A stretch of DNA of 54,995 bases from Archaeoglobaceae archaeon (lineage in GTDB: Archaea; Halobacteriota; Archaeoglobi; Archaeoglobales; Archaeoglobaceae). Made by a program: the position numbers and the translations under genes. The stretch spans positions 1-54,995 of the forward strand of contig JANXDX010000009.1 of the NCBI GenBank assembly GCA_025058735.1, written 5' to 3'. This document shows, in pieces, positions 17,496 to 24,891 of the stretch (the first letter of the stretch is position 1; each line of letters starts with the position of its first letter). The notes below the pieces were generated by a model. That model was given only the letters and a program-made list of their open reading frames with translations, was not told the origin of the DNA and searched no databases.

Positions 17496-18657
17496 TATTT
17501 AAACTTTTTGAAAATTCCAAGATCTTTTCTGCAGCCTCCCTTAAAACTTCTATACTTCTAGTCATAGCAAACCTTACATATCCTTCTCCGTACTCTCCAA
17601 ACCCTATTCCAGGAGTAGCTATTATTCCAGTTTTTTCGAGCAGCAGTTTGACGAACTCGATGCTATTCATTTCAACCTTGCACCATACGTAAAAAGTTGC
17701 TTTTGGCATTTCAACTTCAAAACCAGCCTCTCTAAGTTTTTCTACAAAAACTTTTCTTCTTTCTGCAAAAATTCTACAATTTTGTTCTATTACATCATCT
17801 CTTCCCGTTAATGCAGCTATTGCAGCTTCTTGAACAGCTTCAAAAACTCCACTGTCTATGTTTGTTTTTACCTTAAGTAGACCTCTCAATATTTCCTCGT
17901 TTCCACACGCAAACCCTATACGCCAGCCAGTCATGTTGTAAGTTTTTGACAGAGAGTTGAATTCGATCGTAACTTCGAAAGAATTGTCAAATTCAAGAAA
18001 ACTTGGAGCTCTGTAGTTATCGAAAGTTATCTCTGAATAAGCTGCATCGTGTGCTAAGATGATCTTTTTTTCTATACAAAAATCTATAGCCTCTTTAATT
18101 TTTTCCTTATCTATAACTGCTGCAGTAGGATTGTTTGGATAGTTCAAAAAAAGTATTTTTGCTTTTCTAGTAACTTCTTCAGGTATCTCTTCAAAATTTG
18201 GTAAAAATTTATTTTCAGCTTTCAAAGGTATGTGATAAGGAATTCCACCTGCTAAGATTGTTGAGGCGTGATAAACTGGATAACCAGGATCTGGAACTAA
18301 AACGTACTCTCCATTGTCTACGAAAGCTAAAGGTAGATGAGCGATCCCTTCTTTAGAACCTATAAGAGCTATGACTTCTTTTTCAGGATCTACTTTTACT
18401 CCCTTCCTTCTTCTATAAAACTCCGATGCTGCAACTCTAAAGCTCAACATTCCCTCGTAGCTAGGATATTTCTGTCTCTCAACTTTTTCTACTGCTATCT
18501 TCATCGCCTCAACTACGTGCTTCGGTGTTGGTAGATCTGGATCGCCGACTCCAAGATCTATTACTTTTTTACCTTCCCTAATTTTTTTTCTCTTCATCTC
18601 ATCTATTTCTGCGAAAAGGTACTTGGGCAACTTCTTAACTTTGCTTGAAAGTTGCAT
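17488..18657 (-). CDS. dapL: LL-diaminopimelate aminotransferase (class I aminotransferase)
   Basis: 389 aa PLP enzyme. GVGDPDLPTPKHVVEAM at the N-terminus, FLNYPNNPTAAV, the PLP lysine in SLSKTYNMTGWRIGFACGN, and the C-terminal VRFAMTRS are the pattern of DapL-type enzymes, which convert tetrahydrodipicolinate directly to LL-diaminopimelate for lysine synthesis. The ATG at 18657 reads MQLSSKVKKLPKYLF. The subfamily assignment is by pattern; another substrate is possible. Confidence 0.83.
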   Translation of the reverse strand: MQLSSKVKKLPKYLFAEIDEMKRKKIREGKKVIDLGVGDPDLPTPKHVVEAMKIAVEKVERQKYPSYEGMLSFRVAASEFYRRRKGVKVDPEKEVIALIGSKEGIAHLPLAFVDNGEYVLVPDPGYPVYHASTILAGGIPYHIPLKAENKFLPNFEEIPEEVTRKAKILFLNYPNNPTAAVIDKEKIKEAIDFCIEKKIILAHDAAYSEITFDNYRAPSFLEFDNSFEVTIEFNSLSKTYNMTGWRIGFACGNEEILRGLLKVKTNIDSGVFEAVQEAAIAALTGRDDVIEQNCRIFAERRKVFVEKLREAGFEVEMPKATFYVWCKVEMNSIEFVKLLLEKTGIIATPGIGFGEYGEGYVRFAMTRSIEVLREAAEKILEFSKSLNKK

Positions 18658-18703
18658 AGTGAAAGTGTGTTATGTTTATTTAACTTCCGAGTGAATTTTG
18701 AAG

Positions 18704-19204
18704 ATGATAGTGCTATGCTTGGTCAACACTTACGACAAAGTAAATTTGAAGGAAGCTCATTTGAGAGCAATAGCTAGAGCTTCTGCTTTGTGTTATGCTT
18801 TTGACTTTCATTTAGCTCTTTTAGATTTCCCTTTTTGGAAAAACGTTGAAGAAGTTGTGGAAGAGGTTGCGAACTATACTACTATAGGAGATGGAAACTA
18901 CGTAAAAGAACTTGAAAAAGTGAAAAGACTTCACATAATCGAAAAAATTCCAGCTCATTTTGGTAAAATAATAGCTACTACTTCTAAACCCGATGAAAAG
19001 AAGAAGCTGAAGTTTGAAGAGATCTCGAAAATTAGGACCGCAACATTTTTAATAGGATTGGGTAGAAAAGGTTTGCCAAGAGAGTTGATGGATCTGGCAG
19101 AGTTTCATTTGGATGTAACTATGAAAGGTATAAGTCTTGAAACGTGTACGGCGATGGGAGCTATAGCTATGCTTATAGCGATGGTGAGAGGATGGAAGAA
19201 GTAA
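18704..19204 (+). CDS. DUF531 family protein
   Basis: 166 aa from ATG 18704 (a TTG at 18698 is the alternative). LVNTYDKVNLKEAHLRAIAR and AFDFHLALLDFPF mark the archaeal DUF531 family. The C-terminal half (LIGLGRKGLPRELMDLA; GISLETCTAMGAIAMLIA) resembles the knot region of SPOUT RNA methyltransferases, so an RNA-modifying role is plausible but unproven. Its 3' end overlaps the kptA gene by 13 nt. Confidence 0.8.
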   Translation: MIVLCLVNTYDKVNLKEAHLRAIARASALCYAFDFHLALLDFPFWKNVEEVVEEVANYTTIGDGNYVKELEKVKRLHIIEKIPAHFGKIIATTSKPDEKKKLKFEEISKIRTATFLIGLGRKGLPRELMDLAEFHLDVTMKGISLETCTAMGAIAMLIAMVRGWKK

Positions 19205-19836
19205 GATTTTGTCCAGAGCATGGATTTTACAGGGGAAAAGAATGTAAGTGCGGAAAATTAGGTGAAGTTGTTTTGGAAGCTGAAAAAGTTGAAAAAGTAG
19301 GAAGATTTATGTCTGGAATACTTCGCCATTTTCCAGATAGATTTGGATTAAATGTAGATGAAAATGGATGGGTCAACTTTGAATCTCTTGTCAGAGTCTT
19401 AAAAAAGAAGTTTAAATGGGTTGACAAGTGGGTTGTAAAGGCGATAGTGATGAGTGATTTTAGGGAAAGGTATGAAATTAGAGGAGATAAAATAAGAGCG
19501 AGGTATGGACACAGTATAGATATTAAATTGAACGACATGCCTGAAGCTGATGAAGAAGTCTTATTCTATGGTACGAGTGAAGAAGAAGCTCAAAGAATAG
19601 TTGAAGTTGGAATAAAACCTGTAAACAGAACTTTTATTCACTTGACTACTAGTGTAGAAAAAAGCTTGGAGGCTGCAAAACAACATTCTGACAATCCGGT
19701 AATATTTGAAGTTGATGCGAAAACTGCTAGAAGGGATGGAATAAAGATCGTAAAAGCAAACAAGTTTATAGCTTTAGCAAGGGAGATCCCACCGAAGTAC
19801 ATTAAGAGAGTTCAATACTCATCGTACTCCCCATAG
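19192..19836 (+). CDS. kptA: RNA 2'-phosphotransferase (Tpt1/KptA)
   Basis: 214 aa from ATG 19192; the frame is open upstream, but this start sits behind GGTGAGAGG. An N-terminal zinc-binding-like segment (CPEHGFYRGKECKCG) precedes the family start FMSGILRHFPDRFGL. RARYGHS, LFYGTS and the NAD-binding IHLTTS are the Tpt1 motifs. The enzyme removes an internal 2'-phosphate from RNA using NAD+. The C-terminus overlaps the convergent zinc-ribbon gene by 25 nt. Confidence 0.92.
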   Translation: MEEVRFCPEHGFYRGKECKCGKLGEVVLEAEKVEKVGRFMSGILRHFPDRFGLNVDENGWVNFESLVRVLKKKFKWVDKWVVKAIVMSDFRERYEIRGDKIRARYGHSIDIKLNDMPEADEEVLFYGTSEEEAQRIVEVGIKPVNRTFIHLTTSVEKSLEAAKQHSDNPVIFEVDAKTARRDGIKIVKANKFIALAREIPPKYIKRVQYSSYSP

Positions 19837-20063
19837 AACTCCTCTTCTTCTTCAAATTCTTCTTCCTCCTCTTCCTCCTCTTCCTCTTCACATTCTAGAT
19901 CTTCGATGTAAAACTCCTCGTTCGTTTCCATCAGCAAGATCTTACCTTTTTCAAAAATCATCAAAGATCCGCATAGACTACAAGTTATTTCCATTCCATC
20001 GTAAAGATCTGTTAACTCCAATTCTTCACTACAGTTTGGGCATCTGATAATTTTAGCTACCAT
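19812..20063 (-). CDS. Small zinc-ribbon protein with long poly-glutamate tail
   Basis: 83 aa. A zinc ribbon (CPNCSEELEL ... ITCSLCGSLM) fills residues 1-40; the second half is strongly acidic with an uninterrupted run of about 11 glutamates and ends EYDEY. The layout resembles the amino-group carrier LysW, but the terminal EDWGE motif of LysW is absent. TTAAAT about 25 nt upstream suggests a leaderless transcript. It could be a protein-binding adaptor or a carrier-like protein; no function is claimed. Confidence 0.75.
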   Translation of the reverse strand: MVAKIIRCPNCSEELELTDLYDGMEITCSLCGSLMIFEKGKILLMETNEEFYIEDLECEEEEEEEEEEEFEEEEEFYGEYDEY

Positions 20064-20143
20064 AAAGAACGTTTGTTGAGATGGATTTAAGCTTTTTGTA
20101 AAATAAGAAAATTAGAATTATAATAAAATTGTTAAATTAAATA

Positions 20144-20169
20144 TAAATATTATTTTATTTTAATATTTA
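20144..20169. repeat. AT-only inverted repeat
   Basis: TAAATATTA (20144-20152) and TAATATTTA (20161-20169) are perfect 9-bp arms around an 8-nt loop. It is the same style of AT-only dyad as at 11163 and 17463. It also overlaps the possible TATA box (TATTTAAAAG) of the structured RNA candidate. Confidence 0.4.
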
Positions 20170-20183
20170 AAAGTATAGTTTTT

Positions 20184-20201
20184 ACTTTTGTATGCAAAAG
20201 T
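20184..20201. repeat. Inverted repeat upstream of the GC-rich element
   Basis: ACTTTTG and CAAAAGT form perfect 7-bp arms with a 4-nt spacer. It is placed where a transcript driven by the TATA-like element at 20164-20173 would begin, so it could be a 5' hairpin or an operator. Confidence 0.35.
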
Positions 20202-20223
20202 TTTTGTTTTGAGAGGTTAACTG

Positions 20224-20285
20224 AAGAAAGGGCGAGGAGTTTCGCAACGCGACACTATGATCTCGCCCGGCTCCACCCTTTTTAT
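20224..20285 (+). ncRNA. Candidate structured non-coding RNA
   Basis: A GC-rich island in AT-rich DNA. GGGCGAG (20230-20236) pairs perfectly with CTCGCCC (20262-20268). Inside, TCGC-AAC-GCGA (20042 series: 20242-20252) forms a small hairpin. An alternative outer pairing, AAAGGG with CCCTTT and GGAG with CTCC, is also possible. On the plus strand the block ends in a T-rich stretch like a terminator, and TATTTAAAAG at 20164-20173 could be its promoter. It is not a tRNA, SRP RNA or RNase P RNA. No clear C/D or ACA boxes were found, so the class is open. GC contrast is an established way to find ncRNAs in AT-rich hyperthermophiles. Confidence 0.45.
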
Positions 20286-20368
20286 ATAAATTTCAAAATT
20301 AATTCAAAATTTCGTAAAAGTGGAAAAGTTATTTCTATATAATAATTAAATAAAAATAAAATAATAAT

Positions 20369-21283
20369 TTAAAGCTTTTCTCCGATCAGTTTTAACAGTA
20401 TAGCTTTCTGCATGTGCAACCTGTTTTCTGCTTGATCAAAAACTACACTGTATTTACTTTCTATTATTTCATCAGTTATCTCTTCTCCCCTATGAGCTGG
20501 CATGCAGTGCATAACTATTACATCTTTTTTCGCAAACTTCAACAACTCTGAATTTACCTGATACTTATTAAAAGCTTTTAATCTTTCATCTCTTTCCCTT
20601 TCTTGCCCCATCGAGATCCAAACGTCTGTATATACGACGTCAGCATCTACTACAGCTCTCCTAGGATCTCTTTCAAAAATTATTTTTCCTCCAATTTCAA
20701 TTGCTTTTTTGACTATTTCTGGATTTGGAGAATATTTTTCTGGAGTAGATACTACCATTTTCATTTTAGCAAGAGCAGAAGCTAAGATCAAAGAGTTGCA
20801 TACGTTGTTTCCGTCACCTACCCAAGTTATCATCAAGTTCTCTAGCTCTCCTTTGTGTTCGTATATCGTCATAAGATCCGATAAAACTTGACACGGATGT
20901 TCCAGGTTGCTCAGACCGTTTATCACTGGAACAGTTGAGTAGTGTGCAAACTCTTCTATAACTCTGTGATCTCTAACTCTTAGCATTACAGCGTGTACAT
21001 ATCTGCTTAAAACTCTTGCAGTATCTTTTATCGGTTCTCCTCTCCCTAGTTGAAGATCGTTCCAATTTAAATAAAGAGCATGTCCTCCAAGTTCTGTCAT
21101 AGCAACTTCGAAAGATACTCTAGTTCTTGTAGATGGCAGTTCAAAGATCATCGCCAAGCTCTTGTTTTTCAAGTAATCGGTTGTAACTCCTTTGAGTCTA
21201 TCCTCTTTTAATTTTTTGGCTAGTTTTATTAATTCTTTTATTTCTTTTTCGCTAACGTCAGCTACAGATATCAAGTGTCTCAT
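20369..21283 (-). CDS. argF: Ornithine carbamoyltransferase
   Basis: 304 aa from ATG 21283 (an in-frame GTG lies at 21289). It makes citrulline from ornithine and carbamoyl phosphate. The carbamoyl-phosphate motif PSTRTR is about residue 53, LEHPCQ about residue 130, and the ornithine-loop motif HCMPAHRGEE near the end. Length normal. The palindromic TATA element at 21301-21312 lies 23.5 nt from this ATG, which supports it as a leaderless start. Confidence 0.94.
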   Translation of the reverse strand: MRHLISVADVSEKEIKELIKLAKKLKEDRLKGVTTDYLKNKSLAMIFELPSTRTRVSFEVAMTELGGHALYLNWNDLQLGRGEPIKDTARVLSRYVHAVMLRVRDHRVIEEFAHYSTVPVINGLSNLEHPCQVLSDLMTIYEHKGELENLMITWVGDGNNVCNSLILASALAKMKMVVSTPEKYSPNPEIVKKAIEIGGKIIFERDPRRAVVDADVVYTDVWISMGQERERDERLKAFNKYQVNSELLKFAKKDVIVMHCMPAHRGEEITDEIIESKYSVVFDQAENRLHMQKAILLKLIGEKL

Positions 21284-21300
21284 CTCCACTGTAGATAGGT

Positions 21301-21312
21301 TAATTAATTAAC
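21301..21312. promoter_or_regulatory. Symmetric TTAATTAATTAA element shared by divergent genes
   Basis: This perfect palindrome lies about 22 nt from the CitG-like ATG on one side and 23.5 nt from the argF ATG on the other. Both distances match a TATA box serving leaderless transcripts, so one element probably drives both genes. Confidence 0.5.
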
Positions 21313-21327
21313 TTTTCTAGTATTTCT

Positions 21328-22167
21328 ATGCTGAGTGCAGAAGATGCAGCAATTGCTGCTACGATCTCTTTACTTTTAGAGGTCTCTGCTTCACCCAAGT
21401 CTGGTAACGTAGATAGGGACCACGACTTTGAAGACCTGAAATTTGAAGATTTCTTGATCTCTTCAGCAGCGGCTTTTCCATCATTTCTTAGAGCAGCAGA
21501 AAGTAAAAAAATTGGAGAAAACATTTTCTATGCAGTAAAAACAAGTTCTAGATGGCAAAGAGCTGGAAATGTACATTTTGGAGCCTTTCTACTTTTGATC
21601 CCTCTGCTCACGGGATGGGAGGGTAGGAGGGGGAAAGAGGTAGCTAAGATAGCTAGTGAAAATGTAAAAAGGACAACCTCTGATGATTCGATCTATGTTT
21701 TTAAAGCTTTTAAAATCTGCAAAGCGAGAGTTCTTGAAGTAGAAAAGTTCTCTCTAAAAGATGATAAAACTAAAAACTTTATAGTTGAAAAAAATTTAAA
21801 CCTCTACAACTGGATGCTATTAGCTCCAAAAGACAATTTGATAGCAAAAGAGTTAACAGAAGGTTTTAAAATCAGTTTAAAAGCTTCAGAAAAACTTTTT
21901 AACTATAAAAATAAAAAAGAAGCTATAGTCTACACTTTCCACGAACTTCTTGCCAGTTACTTGGATCCTTTGATATTAGCAAAGTTTGGTTATGAAAAAG
22001 CTGTAGAAATCAAAATTAAAGCTTCTGAAGCTTTAAAAGAAGGTATCGAAGGGTTTAAAAAACTAGATCAAGAACTTTTAAATATAAAAGCAAATCCAGG
22101 AACTATAGCTGATATAACTGCATCTGCAATATTTTTAGCCATATGCGACGGGTGGTTGTATGCTTAG
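21328..22167 (+). CDS. CitG/MdcB-like triphosphoribosyl-dephospho-CoA synthase family protein
   Basis: 279 aa. Family motifs: LLEVSASPKSGNVDRDHDFED near the N-terminus in place of the CitG PRPGLVDR region, GNVHFGAFLLLIPL about residue 85, and NPGTIADITASAIFLAI at the C-terminus. In bacteria the family joins ATP and dephospho-CoA to make the prosthetic group of citrate lyase. No citrate lyase genes are in view, so the substrate here is probably different. It is translationally coupled to the DUF447 gene (8-nt overlap). Confidence 0.75.
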   Translation: MLSAEDAAIAATISLLLEVSASPKSGNVDRDHDFEDLKFEDFLISSAAAFPSFLRAAESKKIGENIFYAVKTSSRWQRAGNVHFGAFLLLIPLLTGWEGRRGKEVAKIASENVKRTTSDDSIYVFKAFKICKARVLEVEKFSLKDDKTKNFIVEKNLNLYNWMLLAPKDNLIAKELTEGFKISLKASEKLFNYKNKKEAIVYTFHELLASYLDPLILAKFGYEKAVEIKIKASEALKEGIEGFKKLDQELLNIKANPGTIADITASAIFLAICDGWLYA

Positions 22168-22702
22168 AGAACTAGGTTTTACAGATGGAATAAACGAGGT
22201 CATAGCTGTAACTTTTAAGAAAGACGGTAGCATAAACACAGCTCCAATTGGAATAATATTGGAAGGTGATAAAACTTACGCTAGGATCTACAGATCTCAC
22301 ACGAGAGAAAACGTTGAAAGAGATAAAATTCTTTACGTTAACGTGATCTTAGATCCGATCGTATTTGCACTGTCAACTTTCGAAGATCTGGATGAAAGTT
22401 ACTTCGAGTCTTTAAATCCACCGAAGATAAAAGGAACTTTGAGTTGGTGCAAATTTAAAGCTGAAATAGAAGGTTTAATAGTTCATCTCCATTTCTTAGA
22501 AGGTGAAATTGTAAGAAAATATTTAAGAGCTTACAACAGAGGTTTTTCTGCTTTGATAGAGGCTTTGATCTTGGCAACTAGATATACCGATGAGAAGTTC
22601 GACGAAATGATGAAGTACAAGAACGTAGTGATGAGGTGTGGTAGTGAGATGGAAAAGAGAGCGTTCAAAGTTATAGAAGAGAAGCTTGGTATAAATTTTT
22701 AA
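22160..22702 (+). CDS. DUF447 family protein (FMN-binding split-barrel fold)
   Basis: 180 aa. The N-terminus GFTDGINEVIAVTFKKDG followed by NTAPIGI is the DUF447 pattern, related to flavin-binding split barrels. The central RIYRSHTRENVERD and the late NRGFSALIEALILATR also fit. The function is unknown; its partner upstream is the CitG-like gene, with which it overlaps. Cytosolic. Confidence 0.78.
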   Translation: MLRELGFTDGINEVIAVTFKKDGSINTAPIGIILEGDKTYARIYRSHTRENVERDKILYVNVILDPIVFALSTFEDLDESYFESLNPPKIKGTLSWCKFKAEIEGLIVHLHFLEGEIVRKYLRAYNRGFSALIEALILATRYTDEKFDEMMKYKNVVMRCGSEMEKRAFKVIEEKLGINF

Positions 22703-22721
22703 ACAAAAGCATACGATCTGC

Positions 22722-23690
22722 ATGGATCTTGAAGAAAAAATTGCACTTGCAACTAGGAACGCAGAAGAAGTTGTAACTGAAGATGAACTAAAAAAATTGT
22801 TTGAAAGTCGTAAAAAGCTAAGAGCTTACGCTGGTTACGAGCCGAGTGGAGAGATACATTTAGGTCACATGATAACTGTTCAAAAGCTTGTAGACTTGAA
22901 AGAAGTTGGTTTTGAAGTTGTAGTTTTGCTTGCAGACATTCACGCTTATTTGAACGAAAAAGGAACTTTTGAAGAAATAGCTGAAATAACTAAGATGAAC
23001 AGAAAAGTTTTCATGGCTTTAGGATTAGAAGATGCAAAATTTGTTTTAGGTAGTGAATTTCAATTGGAAGAAAAATACATGTTAGATGTTTTGAAATTTG
23101 CAAGGATTACAACTTTGAACAGAGCTAAAAGGAGTATGGATGAAGTTAGCAGAAGGAAGGAAGATCCGATGGTCTCTCAGATGATCTATCCCCTGATGCA
23201 ATCCCTCGACATAGCTTACTTAGAAATAGATGTAGCAGTTGGCGGAATAGATCAGAGAAAAATTCACATGCTTGCAAGAGAAAATCTACCAAAACTGGGT
23301 TACAAAGTTCCAACGTGTATACATACACCAATACTGCCAGGCTTGGATGGACAAAAGATGAGTAGTTCTAAGGGGAATTACATTTCAGTTAGAGACTCAC
23401 CAGAAACAGTTGAAGAAAAACTGAAAAAAGCTTATTGCCCAATTAAAGTCGTTGAAAACAATCCAGTAATTGAAATTACAAGGTTTTACATATTTCCAAG
23501 GTTTAAAGAATTCGTTGTTGAAAGAGATGCAAAGCATGGAGGAGACGTTGTTTATAGATCTTTCGATGAACTTAGGAAAGAGTATGAAGGGGGTTTGATA
23601 CATCCGCTAGATTTAAAGGTAGCTGTAGCAAGGTATTTAAACAAAATTCTAGATCCCGCAAGAAAAAAGCTGAGGTGTCAGTCTGAGTGA
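22722..23690 (+). CDS. tyrS: Tyrosyl-tRNA synthetase
   Basis: 322 aa, the archaeal/eukaryotic form. YEPSGEIHLGHMI contains the HIGH-like motif, GGIDQRKIHMLARE lies in the tyrosine pocket region, and KMSSSKGNYISV is the KMSKS loop. TTTTTAAAC about 22 nt before the ATG suggests a separate leaderless start within the end of the DUF447 gene. The last few codons overlap the presumed aIF1A start. Confidence 0.96.
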   Translation: MDLEEKIALATRNAEEVVTEDELKKLFESRKKLRAYAGYEPSGEIHLGHMITVQKLVDLKEVGFEVVVLLADIHAYLNEKGTFEEIAEITKMNRKVFMALGLEDAKFVLGSEFQLEEKYMLDVLKFARITTLNRAKRSMDEVSRRKEDPMVSQMIYPLMQSLDIAYLEIDVAVGGIDQRKIHMLARENLPKLGYKVPTCIHTPILPGLDGQKMSSSKGNYISVRDSPETVEEKLKKAYCPIKVVENNPVIEITRFYIFPRFKEFVVERDAKHGGDVVYRSFDELRKEYEGGLIHPLDLKVAVARYLNKILDPARKKLRCQSE

Positions 23691-23976
23691 GGAAGAAGTA
23701 ATAAGAATAAAGTTACCAGACAGATCGAAGGGGGAACTTCTAGGAGTTGTTAGAGAAATACTTGGAGCAGGACATATGAAAGTTTACTGCGAAGATGGAA
23801 AAGAAAGGCTCTGCAGGATACCTGGAAAAATGAAAAAGAAGATATGGGTAAAGGAAGGAGATATAGTCATAGTAGTTCCTTGGCCTTTTCAGCCAGAAAA
23901 AGGAGATATAATCTGGCGTTATACAGCTCCTCAGATAGAATGGCTTGAAAAAAGAAACTATTTAAAATTTTTATGA
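23683..23976 (+). CDS. eif1a: Translation initiation factor aIF1A, apparent CTG start
   Basis: 97 aa if started at CTG 23683. The S1/OB fold is unmistakable: CEDGKERLCRIPGKMKKKIW, then GDIVIVVPWPFQ and GDIIWRYT. It binds the A site of the small subunit during initiation. The first ATG in frame (23776) would delete strand 1, which includes EEEVIRIKLPDRSKGELLG. No ATG, GTG or TTG lies between the in-frame TGA at 23671 and that ATG. GAGGTG at 23672-23677 stands 5 nt before CTG 23683, so a CTG start is the best reading. It overlaps tyrS by 8 nt. Confidence 0.8.
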   Translation: MSEEEVIRIKLPDRSKGELLGVVREILGAGHMKVYCEDGKERLCRIPGKMKKKIWVKEGDIVIVVPWPFQPEKGDIIWRYTAPQIEWLEKRNYLKFL

Positions 23977-24887
23977 TAATAATAGATATAATTAAAAATA
24001 TTAAAAGGGCTTTTGTCTTTGGAATAGGTGGTGGAGGAGATATAGTTAGCACTATTCCCGTAGCGAACTTCTTAAAAAAATTCAATGTTGATGTTTTTTA
24101 CGGTAGTATTCTGTGGGATAGATTGGTAGTTGATCCAAAGCCCGGGCCGAGGAGTTTAGATGAACTTTTAAACTTGGAAAGAGTTGAGGAAACCCTAGCT
24201 TTTGTAAACGAAAATACGAGAACGGTAGATGGGATCGTTCCAAACGTTGCAAGAGCATCGAAAGTTCTGAAAAAAGTTGTAGCTTTAGATATAACCAAAG
24301 GATCTAGAAAATTAGCAAAAGACATATCGAGCTTCATGGAAAAAGAAAAAATAGAGATCGCCCTTGGAGTAGATGCTGGTGGAGACGCTATAGCAACTTG
24401 TTACGAATCTGGAGTCAAAAGCCCTTTGGCTGATGCTTTAAGTGTAGCTACCTTGAAAGAATTGAATGGAGTAGTAGCTATCTTTGGATTTGGAAGTGAT
24501 GGGGAGTTGAAGAGTGAAGAGTTGCTCATGAACATTTCGGAGTTGATAAAAAGGAGAGGTCTCTTAGGTTGCGTTGGAATGAGCTACGAGGATTATGAAG
24601 AGATGAAAAAGCTAGCAAACAGTGTAGTAACAGAGGCAAGCTTTTTACCTCTTTTAGCATTTGAGGGATTTTTTGGATTTAAAAAACTTAGAAGAGGTAG
24701 AACTACTTTTATTTCTCCAATAAGCATTTTAACTTTCTACTTCAAAGCCTCCTCAGTTTTTGAAATAAATGAGGCTGCAAAAATAGTAAGTGAAGCGAAA
24801 GATATTGAGGAGGCAAATTCTCTATTGCATAAAGCTGGTATACTAACTGAACTTGATCTTGAGAGAGCTTTGTCTGGTTTTATTTAG
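23973..24887 (+). CDS. DUF1152 family protein
   Basis: 304 aa. FVFGIGGGGDIVSTIPVANFL near the N-terminus is the DUF1152 signature, with later IALGVDAGGDAIAT and GFGSDGELKSEELL. The glycine-rich segments look like a nucleotide or phosphosugar site, but no reaction is known to me. It overlaps the aIF1A stop (ATGA), so it is the last gene of this run. The minus-strand RPA operon ends 5 nt beyond it. Confidence 0.82.
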   Translation: MIIIDIIKNIKRAFVFGIGGGGDIVSTIPVANFLKKFNVDVFYGSILWDRLVVDPKPGPRSLDELLNLERVEETLAFVNENTRTVDGIVPNVARASKVLKKVVALDITKGSRKLAKDISSFMEKEKIEIALGVDAGGDAIATCYESGVKSPLADALSVATLKELNGVVAIFGFGSDGELKSEELLMNISELIKRRGLLGCVGMSYEDYEEMKKLANSVVTEASFLPLLAFEGFFGFKKLRRGRTTFISPISILTFYFKASSVFEINEAAKIVSEAKDIEEANSLLHKAGILTELDLERALSGFI

Positions 24888-24891
24888 TAAG

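Larger units (their letters stand above)
20064..20368. other. 305-nt gap between the zinc-ribbon gene and argF
   Basis: No protein gene seen. It holds the promoter of the zinc-ribbon gene (about 20085-20092), an AT-only inverted repeat, a second inverted repeat at 20184-20201, a GC-rich structured block at 20224-20285 and an AT-rich end beyond. The GC-rich block stands out sharply from its flanks. Confidence 0.6.

Noticed and set aside
19144-19192. Upstream start for KptA
   Set aside because: The extra residues (YGDGSYSYAYSDG) are an out-of-frame reading of the DUF531 C-terminus; ATG 19192 has a Shine-Dalgarno-like sequence.
20224-20285. Assignment of the GC-rich element as a tRNA, H/ACA RNA or C/D RNA
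   Set aside because: The stem resembles an acceptor stem and is even followed by a CCA, but the interior is too short for a tRNA, and convincing C, D or ACA boxes are lacking.
23776-23976. Short aIF1A starting at ATG 23776
   Set aside because: It would remove the first beta strand of the OB fold, which is clearly encoded upstream in the same frame.
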